DNA from: Anatilimnocola floriformis
GTDB lineage: Bacteria; Planctomycetota; Planctomycetia; Pirellulales; Pirellulaceae
Assembly (NCBI RefSeq): GCF_024256385.1
Contig: NZ_JAMLFW010000001.1
Location: 5,208,001-5,272,000 of the forward strand
Length of the DNA stretch: 64,000 nt
Direction of reading: 5' to 3'
Both the position numbers and the translations under genes were made by a program. How positions within the stretch are numbered: position 1 is the stretch's first letter; each line of letters starts with the position of its first letter. Under the pieces are notes generated by a model, which did not search any database, was not told where the DNA came from, and worked only from the letters and a program-made list of their open reading frames with translations. Below are positions 19,749-29,555 of the stretch, one piece after another.

Positions 19749-21233
19749 ATGATGACGACCCATTCACCAACGCCCGAATCGAGCAAGCAGCGCGCACTTC
19801 GGATCGTGCTCGACTACCATCGTCGCGGCGATCGACTGGTCCGCTCGAAGTATTTTTGGACATTCATCGGCACACTCGTCGCGCTCGCTTACGTTGCCTG
19901 GCTGTTTGTCGGCGGCACAAGCGCGCAGCAACAACTTTCGCCCGGTTCGCTGGCGGCGGTCCATTCGTCGCTGAATTCTGATTGCGCGAAGTGTCATCAG
20001 AATTTCAAACCACTGAGCGCCGATGCCAGCGGCTCGCGGATGTTGCTCGCCGCCTTTCATGAAACGCATCCAGCGAAAGTCAGCTGCCGCGATTGTCATC
20101 CTCAGCAAACCGATTTGCCGCATCATCCCAACCAGTTGTCCACCGATGAGATGAGCTGCGCTGCCTGCCACGTCGATCACCAAGGGAGCGGTGCTCAACT
20201 CGCCCGGCCAGCTGATCGCACTTGTACGGTGTGTCACGAAGATATGGCCAGCCATCGTACGCGTTCGCAGTTCGAGCCGGCCCTGCAAAGCGTCGCTCAA
20301 TTTGCCCGCCTCGCGCCCGAACAATTTGCTCATCCCGGTTTTCGCTCGCTGCCTGCCGAAGACAAGAACGATTTCAAATTCAACCACCAGCTTCACCTGC
20401 TCCCCGGCCAATGGCCTAAGGACGGCAAGCCCGAAGGAGCCTGGAAACTCGGCCAGATTCCCGCCGAGTTGCGCGAGCAATTCAAAACCAGTCCCGATCA
20501 ATCGCTCGATTCACTGGTGCAGCTCGATTGCAGCTCCTGCCACGTCACGGCGACAACCGATTCTGGCGCGTACATGTTGCCGGTCAATTTTGAGCGGCAT
20601 TGCCAGGCCTGCCATTCGCTGACCGTGGCAAAGACCTTGGGCGGAAATACCCAAACCTGGAACATCCGGCATGGCTTGAAACAGCTCGAACTGCGCGACG
20701 TGCTGCTCGGCATATCGGCCTCGGTCGAAAAACAAGATTCCAGCGCAACGAAGCTCTCGCCAAATTCGCCGCTTGGTCCACCGCTGCCGGTTCCTGGCAG
20801 GACGCCGGGGTTCAATCTTGCGCAACAGCTAGGCGATCCTGGCCAAGTCGATGCGTGGCAAAAAAGCTTGTTTCGCGAACAATGCTTGAAGTGCCACACC
20901 GACGCTTCAGCCCTATCAGCGAAGGAAGCCGAGCCGATCGATTTCCTCAAGCCGCGGATTCCCGAACGCTGGTTCACGCACGGCGCTTTCAATCACCGCA
21001 CGCACGAAGCCTGGGCCAATTGCCGCGATTGCCATGCGGGAGCTTACGCTACCGATGCCACCGGCAAACCACCGATTGATGACCAGCGCGTTCTCGTGCC
21101 GAACATCGACAACTGCGTGCAGTGTCACGCGTCCAAAAGTACGCACGAAAAATTCAAAGCCACCGCGCGCTTCGATTGCGCAGAGTGCCATCGCTATCAC
21201 CCGACGGGAGCGCAACCGCATGTCGCTCCATAA
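19749..21233 (+). CDS. Membrane-anchored ten-heme cytochrome c
   Basis: 494 residues with one N-terminal membrane anchor (about 36-58, WTFIGTLVALAYVAWLFVGG). Ten CxxCH heme-binding motifs can be counted: CAKCH, CRDCH, CAACH, CTVCH, CSSCH, CQACH, CLKCH, CRDCH, CVQCH and CAECH, with many extra histidines as distal ligands (e.g. CAACHVDHQ). No enzyme family signature beyond multiheme cytochrome c is recognisable. The protein should sit on the outer face of the cytoplasmic membrane. It starts 6 bp after the cytochrome b gene and its end overlaps the next gene by 14 bp, pointing to a tightly coupled complex. It could be an electron conduit or a terminal reductase. Confidence 0.88.
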   Translation: MMTTHSPTPESSKQRALRIVLDYHRRGDRLVRSKYFWTFIGTLVALAYVAWLFVGGTSAQQQLSPGSLAAVHSSLNSDCAKCHQNFKPLSADASGSRMLLAAFHETHPAKVSCRDCHPQQTDLPHHPNQLSTDEMSCAACHVDHQGSGAQLARPADRTCTVCHEDMASHRTRSQFEPALQSVAQFARLAPEQFAHPGFRSLPAEDKNDFKFNHQLHLLPGQWPKDGKPEGAWKLGQIPAELREQFKTSPDQSLDSLVQLDCSSCHVTATTDSGAYMLPVNFERHCQACHSLTVAKTLGGNTQTWNIRHGLKQLELRDVLLGISASVEKQDSSATKLSPNSPLGPPLPVPGRTPGFNLAQQLGDPGQVDAWQKSLFREQCLKCHTDASALSAKEAEPIDFLKPRIPERWFTHGAFNHRTHEAWANCRDCHAGAYATDATGKPPIDDQRVLVPNIDNCVQCHASKSTHEKFKATARFDCAECHRYHPTGAQPHVAP

Positions 21234-22575
21234 CCGCTTGCTGCTCGTATTTCTGGCCGTTGTCGTCGCTGGCTGCAAACCAGCCGTACCCGCGGCGAGC
21301 GTTTATCAACTCACCAACGTCGTCGAGTCGGTAGAAAACAGAGCAACTGCACCAGCCGACGTTCATTTCGTCGGCCGCAATTCCTGTTCGGCCACGGCCT
21401 GCCATGGCCAACCGCAAGCCGAATCGATCAACTGGCGAAACGCTCATCAAGCGTTCGAAGCCAACGATCCTCACCGACGGGCCTTCGATGTGCTCTACAC
21501 CGCGCGCTCGGTGCGGATGTATCGCTTGCTGGCCGAGGATGAGGCGAAAACGATCGACGATGGAGTTTACCTGCGGTTCCTCGAGAAGAATTGCGTCGGC
21601 TGCCACGCTACGCCGCCGCAGGGAATGCCAGCCAATGGTGCATTCGCTCCGCAACCGAGCCCGGAAGTTTACTGGCAAGGCGTGTCGTGCGAATCGTGCC
21701 ACGGCCCGGCCAGTCGTTGGCTGGGAACACACTATTCTCTCTCGTGGCCAGAGAATGCCACCGCACGAACCCACCAAGCGGCGAATGGCTTTCAGGACAC
21801 GCGCAACTTAGATTCGCGCGCCGCGGTCTGCCTCAACTGTCATCAGGGACCTCGCCAACTGGGCGAGGAAACGTACGACGTCAATCACGATCTAATCGCA
21901 GCCGGGCATCCGCGTTTGAAATTCGAACTCCACTCCTACCTGGCCAACTTGCCCAAGCATTGGAGCGAAGCTCAAGAACTGCAGCGGCAACAAGCTGCCG
22001 ATTCTCAACTAGCGGCGGCCTTCCACTTCAACACCTGGCGGGCAGGGCAGAACCAATCCGCGGCCCGCGAACAGCAGCTGCGAGAGTTCCGCACGAAGAA
22101 ATCCGCTGATGGACTCAGCGGCTGGGCCGAGTTTGCCAATCACGATTGCCGTCATTGTCATCATCTGACTGCCGAACACACTTTTCGTTTGACGCATAAC
22201 GAACCGAGTGCCCGACCCGATCTCTTTAAAAATGTTTCACTCACGCCGACACCAGCCGAGCGGGCCGGAGTGCTGCTGAAGCATCTGGACCAAAGTCGTA
22301 AACCGCAAAGCACCGCTCTGTTGCCGAGCAGCGATCAAGGTGTCGACATTTATCTCGCAGCCGCTGCGTTCGCTCGCGATTTTCCGCAAGAGCCGCCGTT
22401 CACTGACCTGACTCGTTTGCAGTGGCTCCTCGCGCAACAAGCAGGCAAAACTCAATACGACCTGCCGACCAATTTCGATCCAGAACAACCCGAACTGAGA
22501 CAAGCCTTGAACGATTTGCAACAAGCTCTCGAGCGATTGGCCCAGCCGAATCGTAACGGGAGTCGCCGACCATGA
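21220..22575 (+). CDS. Cytochrome c554-like multiheme lipoprotein
   Basis: 451 residues from ATG 21220 (MSLHNRLLLVFLAVVVAGC). The N-terminus is a lipoprotein signal with lipobox VAGC, so the protein is membrane-tethered. Four CxxCH motifs are seen (CVGCH, CESCH, CLNCH, CRHCH) plus an unusual CSATACH near residue 55, which would be a CX4CH heme site in the place where c554-type cytochromes start their heme series. Conserved flanks such as SCESCHGPA resemble the cytochrome c554/c' family. It overlaps the ten-heme gene by 14 bp and the NuoEF fusion by 4 bp (ATGA). Likely the distal cytochrome of the chain; substrate unknown. Confidence 0.85.
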   Translation: MSLHNRLLLVFLAVVVAGCKPAVPAASVYQLTNVVESVENRATAPADVHFVGRNSCSATACHGQPQAESINWRNAHQAFEANDPHRRAFDVLYTARSVRMYRLLAEDEAKTIDDGVYLRFLEKNCVGCHATPPQGMPANGAFAPQPSPEVYWQGVSCESCHGPASRWLGTHYSLSWPENATARTHQAANGFQDTRNLDSRAAVCLNCHQGPRQLGEETYDVNHDLIAAGHPRLKFELHSYLANLPKHWSEAQELQRQQAADSQLAAAFHFNTWRAGQNQSAAREQQLREFRTKKSADGLSGWAEFANHDCRHCHHLTAEHTFRLTHNEPSARPDLFKNVSLTPTPAERAGVLLKHLDQSRKPQSTALLPSSDQGVDIYLAAAAFARDFPQEPPFTDLTRLQWLLAQQAGKTQYDLPTNFDPEQPELRQALNDLQQALERLAQPNRNGSRRP

Positions 22576-24482
22576 TCATTCAAGAGTTGCAGCATTTGCA
22601 ACATCAGCACGGCTATCTGCCGCGACATGCGCTGCGGCAATTATCCGACCGCCTCGCCGTGCCCCTGTATCGCATTCAGGAAGTGGCCAGCTTCTTTCCG
22701 CACTTCCGCATCTTCGCCGATGAAGCCGCCGAAGCTCGCGAGATCGCCAAGCTGCCGCAGTGTGAAGTTGCCGTTTGTCGCGACATGGCTTGCCGGTTAC
22801 GCGGCTCGGCCGTGATCGCCGATCAGTTGAAACAACTCCCCGCTGCGAAGAACGGAACGCTCGCGGTGCATGAAGTCTCTTGCCTAGGCCGCTGCGATCG
22901 CGCGCCAGCTGTGCGCGTTCATCAGAACGACAGCCACTCGGTGCGCAATTTGTTTGGGCGCTCGCCAGACGAGGTTGTGCAACTCGTTTCGCAGTCAACC
23001 GGCAGTGTGGCTGCCGATTTGCCCGATGACCGCGACGAAGATCTCGCGCTGGACGCTGGCAGCTGGAAGATCAATTGCTATGCCAATCAGCCGCCGGAGC
23101 AGCGTTACGCTGCCGTCAAGCAATGGCTGAACGTGCTACAGAATCCACCGCCGCCGCGCCGGCCTGATCCCAACGCGCCGCGCGACGACAGGCCGCAGCA
23201 TCCGCTGATCGCCGCGCTCTGGACTGCCAATCTACTCGGCATGGGTGGCGCTGGCGGGCGAGCCTGGAAGAAATGGGAAGAAGTGCTGCGGGCCCGCGGG
23301 CAACACAAATATGTCGTCTGCAACGGCGACGAAAGTGAGCCCGGCACCTTCAAGGACCGCGAGATTTTTCTCCGCACGCCGAACCTGGTGCTGGAAGGAA
23401 TGATCCTCGCCGGCCTGCTGCTGCGAGCTCGTCGTGGTTATGTCTACATCCGTCACGAATACGAAGAGCCGATCGCTGCCATGCGGGCCGAGATCGACCG
23501 GGCTCGCGCGGCCGGCGTGTGCGGCAAGAATATTCTCGGCAGTGGCATCGATTTTGACGTGGAAGTGTTCGTCTCACCTGGTGGATATATCTGCGGCGAA
23601 CAAACCGCGCTGATCCAAGCCATTCAAGACGAACGAGCCGAGCCTCGCAACAGGCCGCCGGAGTTGCAAACCAATGGCCTGTGGGACATGCCGACGCTGC
23701 TCAACAACGTCGAGACCTTCGCCTGGGTTCCATCGATCCTCACACAAGATGGCAGCGACGGCAGTTGGTATTCGAAACTCGGCCAAGCCAAAGCCGCGCC
23801 GGTAAAAGAGGGCGCGCTCCCCCATTACCAAGGTGCGCGCTTCTTCTCCGTCTCCGGCGATGTCGCCAAGCCCGGCGTGGTCGAAGTGCCGATCGGCATC
23901 ACGCTTGGCGAGCTTATCGACAACTACTGCGGCGGCATGCGTGACGGTAAAAAACTGAAAGCCGTCGCCACCTCAGGGCCCTCGGCTGGTTTTCTTCCCG
24001 CCGCAATTCCACTCGATGCGTTCAGTCCGCGCGTGCAGAAAAAGCTGGCCGAGCACAAGCTCGTCGCGCCCGGCGACAAGGAATTCGAACTCCGCCGTTT
24101 GCCGCTCGAGCTCGGTGTGGTCCGCGATTTGAATCTCATGCTCGGCGGCGGCATGGTGGTCTACGACGAGCGGGCCGATCTGGTCGACCAGGCAGTGGCT
24201 TGTCTTCGTTTTTATCAATCCGAATCGTGCGGCAAGTGTGTCCCCTGTCGCATTGGCTCCACCAAGATACTTGAGCTGGGCGAAGCCATTCAGCGGAAAG
24301 AACTGACCGTCAGCGAAGTTGAAGGGCTGTTGTCGACCTCCGGCGGCTTGGTGCTGGAGTTGTCGCAAACGATGGCCGAGACGGCGATCTGCGGCCTGGG
24401 CAACGTCGCGCCGAATCCATTGCGGACGCTGCTATCGTATTTTCCCGGCGATTTGCAACCTTATCTTCGAGCACGGAAGTAA
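22572..24482 (+). CDS. NuoE-NuoF fusion: NADH-oxidising flavoprotein module
   Basis: 636 residues. About 1-125 is a NuoE-like thioredoxin-fold [2Fe-2S] domain with ligands C69, C74, C104 and C108 (CRDMAC and CLGRC). The rest is NuoF: the nucleotide/FMN-binding MGGAGGRAWKKW and CNGDESEPGTFKDRE, then the SPGGYICGEQTALIQ segment, and a C-terminal [4Fe-4S] site ESCGKCVPCRIGS with a last ligand in ICGLG (about 553-607). NuoF-type proteins take electrons from NAD(P)H via FMN. There are no complex I membrane subunits in the window, so this is a soluble NADH-dehydrogenase module like those of formate dehydrogenases, bidirectional hydrogenases or electron-bifurcating enzymes. It sits between the c554-like gene and the large Fe-S fusion gene. 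Confidence 0.9.
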   Translation: MIIQELQHLQHQHGYLPRHALRQLSDRLAVPLYRIQEVASFFPHFRIFADEAAEAREIAKLPQCEVAVCRDMACRLRGSAVIADQLKQLPAAKNGTLAVHEVSCLGRCDRAPAVRVHQNDSHSVRNLFGRSPDEVVQLVSQSTGSVAADLPDDRDEDLALDAGSWKINCYANQPPEQRYAAVKQWLNVLQNPPPPRRPDPNAPRDDRPQHPLIAALWTANLLGMGGAGGRAWKKWEEVLRARGQHKYVVCNGDESEPGTFKDREIFLRTPNLVLEGMILAGLLLRARRGYVYIRHEYEEPIAAMRAEIDRARAAGVCGKNILGSGIDFDVEVFVSPGGYICGEQTALIQAIQDERAEPRNRPPELQTNGLWDMPTLLNNVETFAWVPSILTQDGSDGSWYSKLGQAKAAPVKEGALPHYQGARFFSVSGDVAKPGVVEVPIGITLGELIDNYCGGMRDGKKLKAVATSGPSAGFLPAAIPLDAFSPRVQKKLAEHKLVAPGDKEFELRRLPLELGVVRDLNLMLGGGMVVYDERADLVDQAVACLRFYQSESCGKCVPCRIGSTKILELGEAIQRKELTVSEVEGLLSTSGGLVLELSQTMAETAICGLGNVAPNPLRTLLSYFPGDLQPYLRARK

Positions 24483-24488
24483 CGCACG

Positions 24489-27101
24489 ATGCCGGCCAAA
24501 CTGTTTGTCGACGAAATCGCGCGGGCCTGGGAAGAGGAAGGTCTCTTCGCGCGCGACTTGAATGGCCAGCTGATTCGCGCCGAAGAAGCGACTGCGAAAC
24601 AGTACAGTGAGTTTGTCACGATGACGATCGACGGCCAGTCGATCTCGGTGCCGCGAGCGACTCCCGCCGTCGATTCGCAAGGGAATATTATTTTTCTCGA
24701 TGCCTCGGGGCGAACGCAGCCGCGGGCGACGACGATTCTCGATGCCCGCAATGCACTTCGCCGGCAGACGGAAAACAAACCTGAAGCCTGCGAACATTTC
24801 ATTCCGACACTTTGCCACTTGCCGCACTTGCAGCCCGCTGGCGTGTGTCGCGTTTGCTCGGTCGCCGTGGGCAGAAAGGACTCGACCGGTCGGATCACGG
24901 TACAGGACAAACTTGTGCCAGCCTGCATGCAGCCGGTGCAGCCAGGAATGCAGATTTTCACGCTCGATGCGCCAAGCGAGGCAGCTGATCCTGAAGACAA
25001 ATCGCACGAAGTGGCGCAGGCCGCGCGGAATCGCGTGCGCGCGAATGTCAAAACGCTCATGGAGCTGCTCTCAGCCGACCATCTGCCTACGCAGCCACCT
25101 GTCGCCGCCGATTCCGATGCGGCGAGCGATTTGGAAAAGCTCCTTGCTCGGCTGCAAGCGAAAGGGATGCAAGTGCAGCGGAGTCGGCTCGCGACACGCG
25201 CTGCTTCGCCTGCGCCGGTAGTGGCCAGCGACACTTCTTCGCCGCTCATTCAAGTCAATCACGAGGCGTGCATCCTGTGCGATCGCTGCGTCCGCTCCTG
25301 CAGCGACATCAAGCAGAACTTTGTCATCGGCCGCACCGGCAAGGGTTACATCACGCAGATCGGTTTTGATCTCGATCAACCGATGGGCGAATCGACCTGC
25401 GTGGAGTGCGGCGAGTGTGCGCTGAATTGCCCGACGACCGCGCTGACCATCACCAAGCCGCCGGAAGAACCCGAGTGGTGGCTGGAGCAAGTCGGCGGCG
25501 TGAACAGCGTGACGAAGCAGAAGTTCCGCGGCCATCCGGGCAAAACAGCCGTCACGCCGGAGTCGCTCGCCGCGCATCGTTACTTCGGCCAGCTCAGCTA
25601 TCGGCAGCGGCAGTGGTTTCAGTACTCGATTGTGCGCTGGGAACTGAAACCGGGCGAGGAGCTTTGCCGCCGCGGCGACTACGGCTTTACGGCGTTTCTG
25701 CTGGAGAGCGGGCAGTTTGAAGGCTGGCGCTCCGATCCGCGCGAAGCACTGACGGAAACAACGAAAACGGGCGGCATTTTCAGTTGGCTCGGTCTTTCCT
25801 CAAGGACGCCCAAGATGCCGACGGCGGCGGAGTTGGGCAAACCCCATTTCGAATGCGGCGCTGAGGCGATCATCCTGGGCGAAATGACCCTCATCAGCCA
25901 TCAAGCCCGCACGGCGACGCTGCGGGCCAAGACGCCTTGCGTGGTGTATGAAATTCGTCGCAACGTGCTCTATGCGCTGCAGCGGCATCCGTATGTCCGC
26001 GAGGAACTCGACAAGGTGTATCGAGCTCGCGCGCTGCGTGATGTGCTGGAGTTTGTCGAAAATCGTTCGGCGCGAAATCTCAAGCATCGCCTCTTCGGCG
26101 AACTCGGCGCTGAGGACCTGGAGAAATGCCGCCGCTTTCTGGAAACGGCCAGCCAAACGCCCATTTCGGCGACCAATCCCAAACGGCAGGTCGATTTGAT
26201 TCGCGTCGAACCCGATCAGGTGATTTGCCGGCAAGATGAACTTGCCGAGGATTTTTACATCATCCGCATCGGTCACGTGAAAGTGACGCAAACGATCGCT
26301 GGCGAGGAGCGGGTCATCGATTACTTCCGGCCGAAGCATTCCTTCGGAGAAATTTCCTGCGTCGCCGATTGGGACGATCTGCAGTCAGAATTGCAACTGC
26401 AAGCCGGCGCGAGTCGACGCACGGCGACGTGTACGGCGCTGGATGACGTCGAGCTCATTCGCATCGATAAGCAGGTCTTTCGGCAACTGCTCGTGCAAGT
26501 GCCGGCTCTCTGCACCATCGTGCTCGCGCGAGCGAAACAGTTGCAATCGGCAGCACCAGTTCAACCTGCGGCACAAAAGCCGACGACGAACAGCCCGATT
26601 TTGCGTGAGTTCACCGAGCAGGGACTTTACAACGCGCAGCGGTTGCTGGTGCTCGATCTCGAAGCCTGCACGCGCTGCGACGAATGCACAAAAGCCTGTG
26701 CCGACACGCACGGCGGCGTGACGCGGTTGATCCGCGAAGGACTGCGGTTTGATAAGTGGTTGGTCGCCAGTTCCTGTCGGTCGTGTACTGATCCGTATTG
26801 CCTGGTTGGCTGTCCGGTCGATGCGATTCACCGCAGCGGCGAACGACTCGAAATTCAAATTGAAAAGCACTGCATCGGCTGCGGGTTGTGCGCGAACAAT
26901 TGCCCGTACGGCAACATCAACATGCACGAGGAGCAAGCCGGGCCGATCTTGTCGCACACAGCGACGACGTGCGATCTGTGCCACAAAATCGTGGGACCGA
27001 ACGAAGACGTCAGTTGCGTCTTCGCGTGTCCGCACAATGCTGCGTTCCGCATGAGCGGACCGCAGTTGCTCGGAAAAATCGAAGGGTACCGGGCGGTTTA
27101 G
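24489..27101 (+). CDS. NuoG-like / double cNMP-binding / DmsB-like iron-sulfur fusion protein
   Basis: 870 residues with an uncommon order of domains. About 75-160: NuoG/HoxU-type [2Fe-2S] site (C109, C120, C123, C146). About 255-320: two [4Fe-4S] sites (C261-C264-C267-C271 and C304-C307-C310-C314). About 375-510 and 550-680: two cyclic-nucleotide-binding domains, each with a phosphate-cassette core (GEMTLISHQARTATL; FGEIS...SRRTATC), the first with an insertion rich in Thr/Lys. About 715-855: a DmsB/HycB-type subunit with four more cysteine quartets (727-737, 763-775, 795-805, 828-847). No molybdopterin domain follows the NuoG part. It is the last gene of the operon, 6 bp after the NuoEF fusion, and is the natural electron acceptor of that module. 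Confidence 0.88.
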   Translation: MPAKLFVDEIARAWEEEGLFARDLNGQLIRAEEATAKQYSEFVTMTIDGQSISVPRATPAVDSQGNIIFLDASGRTQPRATTILDARNALRRQTENKPEACEHFIPTLCHLPHLQPAGVCRVCSVAVGRKDSTGRITVQDKLVPACMQPVQPGMQIFTLDAPSEAADPEDKSHEVAQAARNRVRANVKTLMELLSADHLPTQPPVAADSDAASDLEKLLARLQAKGMQVQRSRLATRAASPAPVVASDTSSPLIQVNHEACILCDRCVRSCSDIKQNFVIGRTGKGYITQIGFDLDQPMGESTCVECGECALNCPTTALTITKPPEEPEWWLEQVGGVNSVTKQKFRGHPGKTAVTPESLAAHRYFGQLSYRQRQWFQYSIVRWELKPGEELCRRGDYGFTAFLLESGQFEGWRSDPREALTETTKTGGIFSWLGLSSRTPKMPTAAELGKPHFECGAEAIILGEMTLISHQARTATLRAKTPCVVYEIRRNVLYALQRHPYVREELDKVYRARALRDVLEFVENRSARNLKHRLFGELGAEDLEKCRRFLETASQTPISATNPKRQVDLIRVEPDQVICRQDELAEDFYIIRIGHVKVTQTIAGEERVIDYFRPKHSFGEISCVADWDDLQSELQLQAGASRRTATCTALDDVELIRIDKQVFRQLLVQVPALCTIVLARAKQLQSAAPVQPAAQKPTTNSPILREFTEQGLYNAQRLLVLDLEACTRCDECTKACADTHGGVTRLIREGLRFDKWLVASSCRSCTDPYCLVGCPVDAIHRSGERLEIQIEKHCIGCGLCANNCPYGNINMHEEQAGPILSHTATTCDLCHKIVGPNEDVSCVFACPHNAAFRMSGPQLLGKIEGYRAV

Positions 27102-27120
27102 CGTGAGTCCTTCACCCCAA

Positions 27121-27148
27121 CCCTCTCCCCGTATTACCGGGGCGAGGG
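27121..27148. terminator. Stem-loop after the electron-transfer operon
   Basis: CCCTCTCCCCG and CGGGGCGAGGG can pair over 11 bases with one mismatch around a short loop. It lies 19 bp after the Fe-S fusion gene and 21 bp before the convergent end of glgB, where a bidirectional terminator would be expected. There is no T-run, so it may equally be a member of a dispersed GC-rich repeat. Confidence 0.45.
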
Positions 27149-27169
27149 AGTATGACGCCAGGGCAAAGG

Positions 27170-29413
27170 CTATTTGCTCTTCGGCTGTTCAATCGCAGCC
27201 ATCTTTTCCGGCTTGAGCACTACGGTGCCGAGTGGTGGCAGCGTGAGATTCAGCTTATGGCTGCGGAAGTGCCAGCCGGGTTCCTCGGCTTGGACGCCGG
27301 GGAAGTTGCCTTTGTTCGAACCGCCGTAGTACTGCGAGTCGCTGTTGAAGACTTCCTGGTACCAGCCGCCGCGGGGCACACCGATTGGGTAGTTTTCGCG
27401 ATAGGCAGGCGTGAAGTTCTGCACGACCAGTACGAAATCGTTCGGATCTTTGGCCTTCCGCAGATAGGCCAGCACGCTGTCGTTGCGGGCGTTGCACTCG
27501 ACCCATTCGAAGCCGTCGCCATCGAAGTCGCGTTCGTACAGCGCGGGCTCGGCGCGGAGCAGCTTGTTCAGGTCAGCGACCATCTTCTGCATGCCGGCGT
27601 GCGATTCCCATTGCAGCAGGTCCCACTGCAGTTCGGCATCGTGGTTCCATTCGTTCCACTGAGCAATGTCGCTGCCCATGTAGAGCAGCTTCTTGCCCGG
27701 GTGCGTCCACATGTACGAATACAAGAGACGCAGGTTGGCGAAGCGTTGCCACAGGTCGCCCGGCATCTGGGCGAGCAGCGACTTCTTGCCGTGCACCACT
27801 TCATCGTGCGACAACGGCAGGCAGAAGTTTTCGGTGAAGGCATAGATGAGGCTGAAAGTCAGCTCGTCGTGATGGTATTGGCGGTGAATCGGATCGTGCT
27901 TCATGAAGCGAAGCGTATCGTTCATCCAACCCATGTTCCACTTGATGCTGAAACCCAGGCCGCCCGTCTCGACCGGCCGAGAGACGCCGCCCCACGCGGT
28001 CGATTCTTCGGCGATCGTCAGCACGCCAGGGAAATTGCCGTGGGCTTCGTAGTTGAACTCGCGGAGCAGCGAAATGGCTTCCAGGTTTTCGCGGCCGCCG
28101 TGGACGTTCGGAATCCACTCGCCTTCTTTGCGGCTGTAGTCGAGATAAAGCATCGAGGCCACGGCATCGACGCGCAGACCGTCGATGTGGTACTTGTCCA
28201 GCCAGAACAGCGCGTTGCTGAGTAGGAAGTTCCGCACTTCGTGCCGGCCATAGTTGAAGATCATCGTCCCCCAGTCGGGATGTTCGCCCATGCGGGGATC
28301 TTCGTGCTCGAACATCGCCGTGCCGTCGAAGCGGCGCAGGCCGTGGCCATCTTTGGGGAAGTGGGCCGGGACCCAGTCGACGATCACGCCAATATCGTTT
28401 TGATGGCAGTAATCGACGAAGTACATGAAGTCTTCGGGCGTTCCGTGGCGGCTCGTCGCCGCGAAGTAACCAACCGTTTGATAGCCCCAGCTCCCCGAGT
28501 AAGGATGTTCGCTGATCGGCAGCAATTCGATGTGCGTGTAGCCCATCTCTTTGACGTAGGCGACGAGCTGATGAGCCAGCTCGCGGTACGACATCCAACC
28601 ATGATGGCGCGAAGGGTCCCGCCGCCAGCTGCCGAGGTGGCACTCATAAACGCTGATCGGCTTATCCAGTTGATTGGTCGCCGTGCGGCGAGCCATCCAC
28701 TCGCTGTCTTGCCACTGATGCTGCGTGAGGTCGGTCACGATCGAAGCCGTGCGCGGCGGCAACTCGGCAGCGAAGCCGAACGGATCGGATTTGTCGACCG
28801 ATTCGCCCCACTTGGATTTGACGCGGTACTTGTACTTCTCACCCGCTTGCATGCCAGGGATGAAGATTTCCCACACGCCGCTGCTCTCGCGGCGACGCAT
28901 CAAGTTGCGGCGGGCATCCCATTGATTGAAATCGCCGACCAGCGAAATGCTCTGCGCGTTCGGAGCCCAAACAGCAAAGTTAACGCCCTTCACCCCCTTC
29001 ACTTCGCGCAGTTGCGCGCCGAGCTTGTCATAGGCTTTCAGCAGCCGGCCTTGCCCGAACAGGTGCAAGTCAAACGGCGTGAGCATCGGTTCGAAGGAAT
29101 ACGGATCATGTTGCGTGGTCATCTCGCCCCCCTGATTGGCAAATCGTAGCTGATATTGTGGCTCCGATTGCTGCGACGGCAACGGGCAGAATGCCTCGAA
29201 CAACCCGGCCGGGTGGATTTTCCGCATTGGCCGAGACACGCCATGCGACTCGTCCAGAACCCAGCCTTGCTGAGCTTCGGGGGAAAACGCCCGCACTGCA
29301 AGTACCTGGCGGCCGTCATGTTGCACTACGGCTGGTCCGAGGACGCTCGTAGGGTCGTGCAAATTGGCATCGAGCAAAGACGACATATTTGAAAGAGAAA
29401 CACTGGTGCGCAC
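27170..29413 (-). CDS. glgB: 1,4-alpha-glucan branching enzyme
   Basis: 747 residues, normal for GlgB. The enzyme makes alpha-1,6 branches in glycogen. Residues about 115-225 are the CBM48-type N-terminal domain ([24 protein letters not shown]), followed by a GH13 barrel with [10 protein letters not shown], the nucleophile Asp in [10 protein letters not shown] (about 414), the acid/base Glu in IAEES (about 467) and the third Asp in [10 protein letters not shown] (about 537). I keep GTG 29413 because GGAG sits six bases ahead of it; ATG 29386 ([11 protein letters not shown]) is an alternative without a visible ribosome-binding site. No other glycogen gene is adjacent. Confidence 0.95.
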   Translation of the reverse strand: MRTSVSLSNMSSLLDANLHDPTSVLGPAVVQHDGRQVLAVRAFSPEAQQGWVLDESHGVSRPMRKIHPAGLFEAFCPLPSQQSEPQYQLRFANQGGEMTTQHDPYSFEPMLTPFDLHLFGQGRLLKAYDKLGAQLREVKGVKGVNFAVWAPNAQSISLVGDFNQWDARRNLMRRRESSGVWEIFIPGMQAGEKYKYRVKSKWGESVDKSDPFGFAAELPPRTASIVTDLTQHQWQDSEWMARRTATNQLDKPISVYECHLGSWRRDPSRHHGWMSYRELAHQLVAYVKEMGYTHIELLPISEHPYSGSWGYQTVGYFAATSRHGTPEDFMYFVDYCHQNDIGVIVDWVPAHFPKDGHGLRRFDGTAMFEHEDPRMGEHPDWGTMIFNYGRHEVRNFLLSNALFWLDKYHIDGLRVDAVASMLYLDYSRKEGEWIPNVHGGRENLEAISLLREFNYEAHGNFPGVLTIAEESTAWGGVSRPVETGGLGFSIKWNMGWMNDTLRFMKHDPIHRQYHHDELTFSLIYAFTENFCLPLSHDEVVHGKKSLLAQMPGDLWQRFANLRLLYSYMWTHPGKKLLYMGSDIAQWNEWNHDAELQWDLLQWESHAGMQKMVADLNKLLRAEPALYERDFDGDGFEWVECNARNDSVLAYLRKAKDPNDFVLVVQNFTPAYRENYPIGVPRGGWYQEVFNSDSQYYGGSNKGNFPGVQAEEPGWHFRSHKLNLTLPPLGTVVLKPEKMAAIEQPKSK

Positions 29414-29555
29414 GCTCAGCTCCGCTGTTCGTTACTAAGTGGGATGTTCGGTGGTGGGAAAAATCGCAGGGGAAAGTCAGTGGCAGGCAGACCGGTAGGG
29501 TCAACTCCCTGCAGGCAGGAAGTTTTTTTCGGTGGGAGAGGCTGTCTGATCGCGG

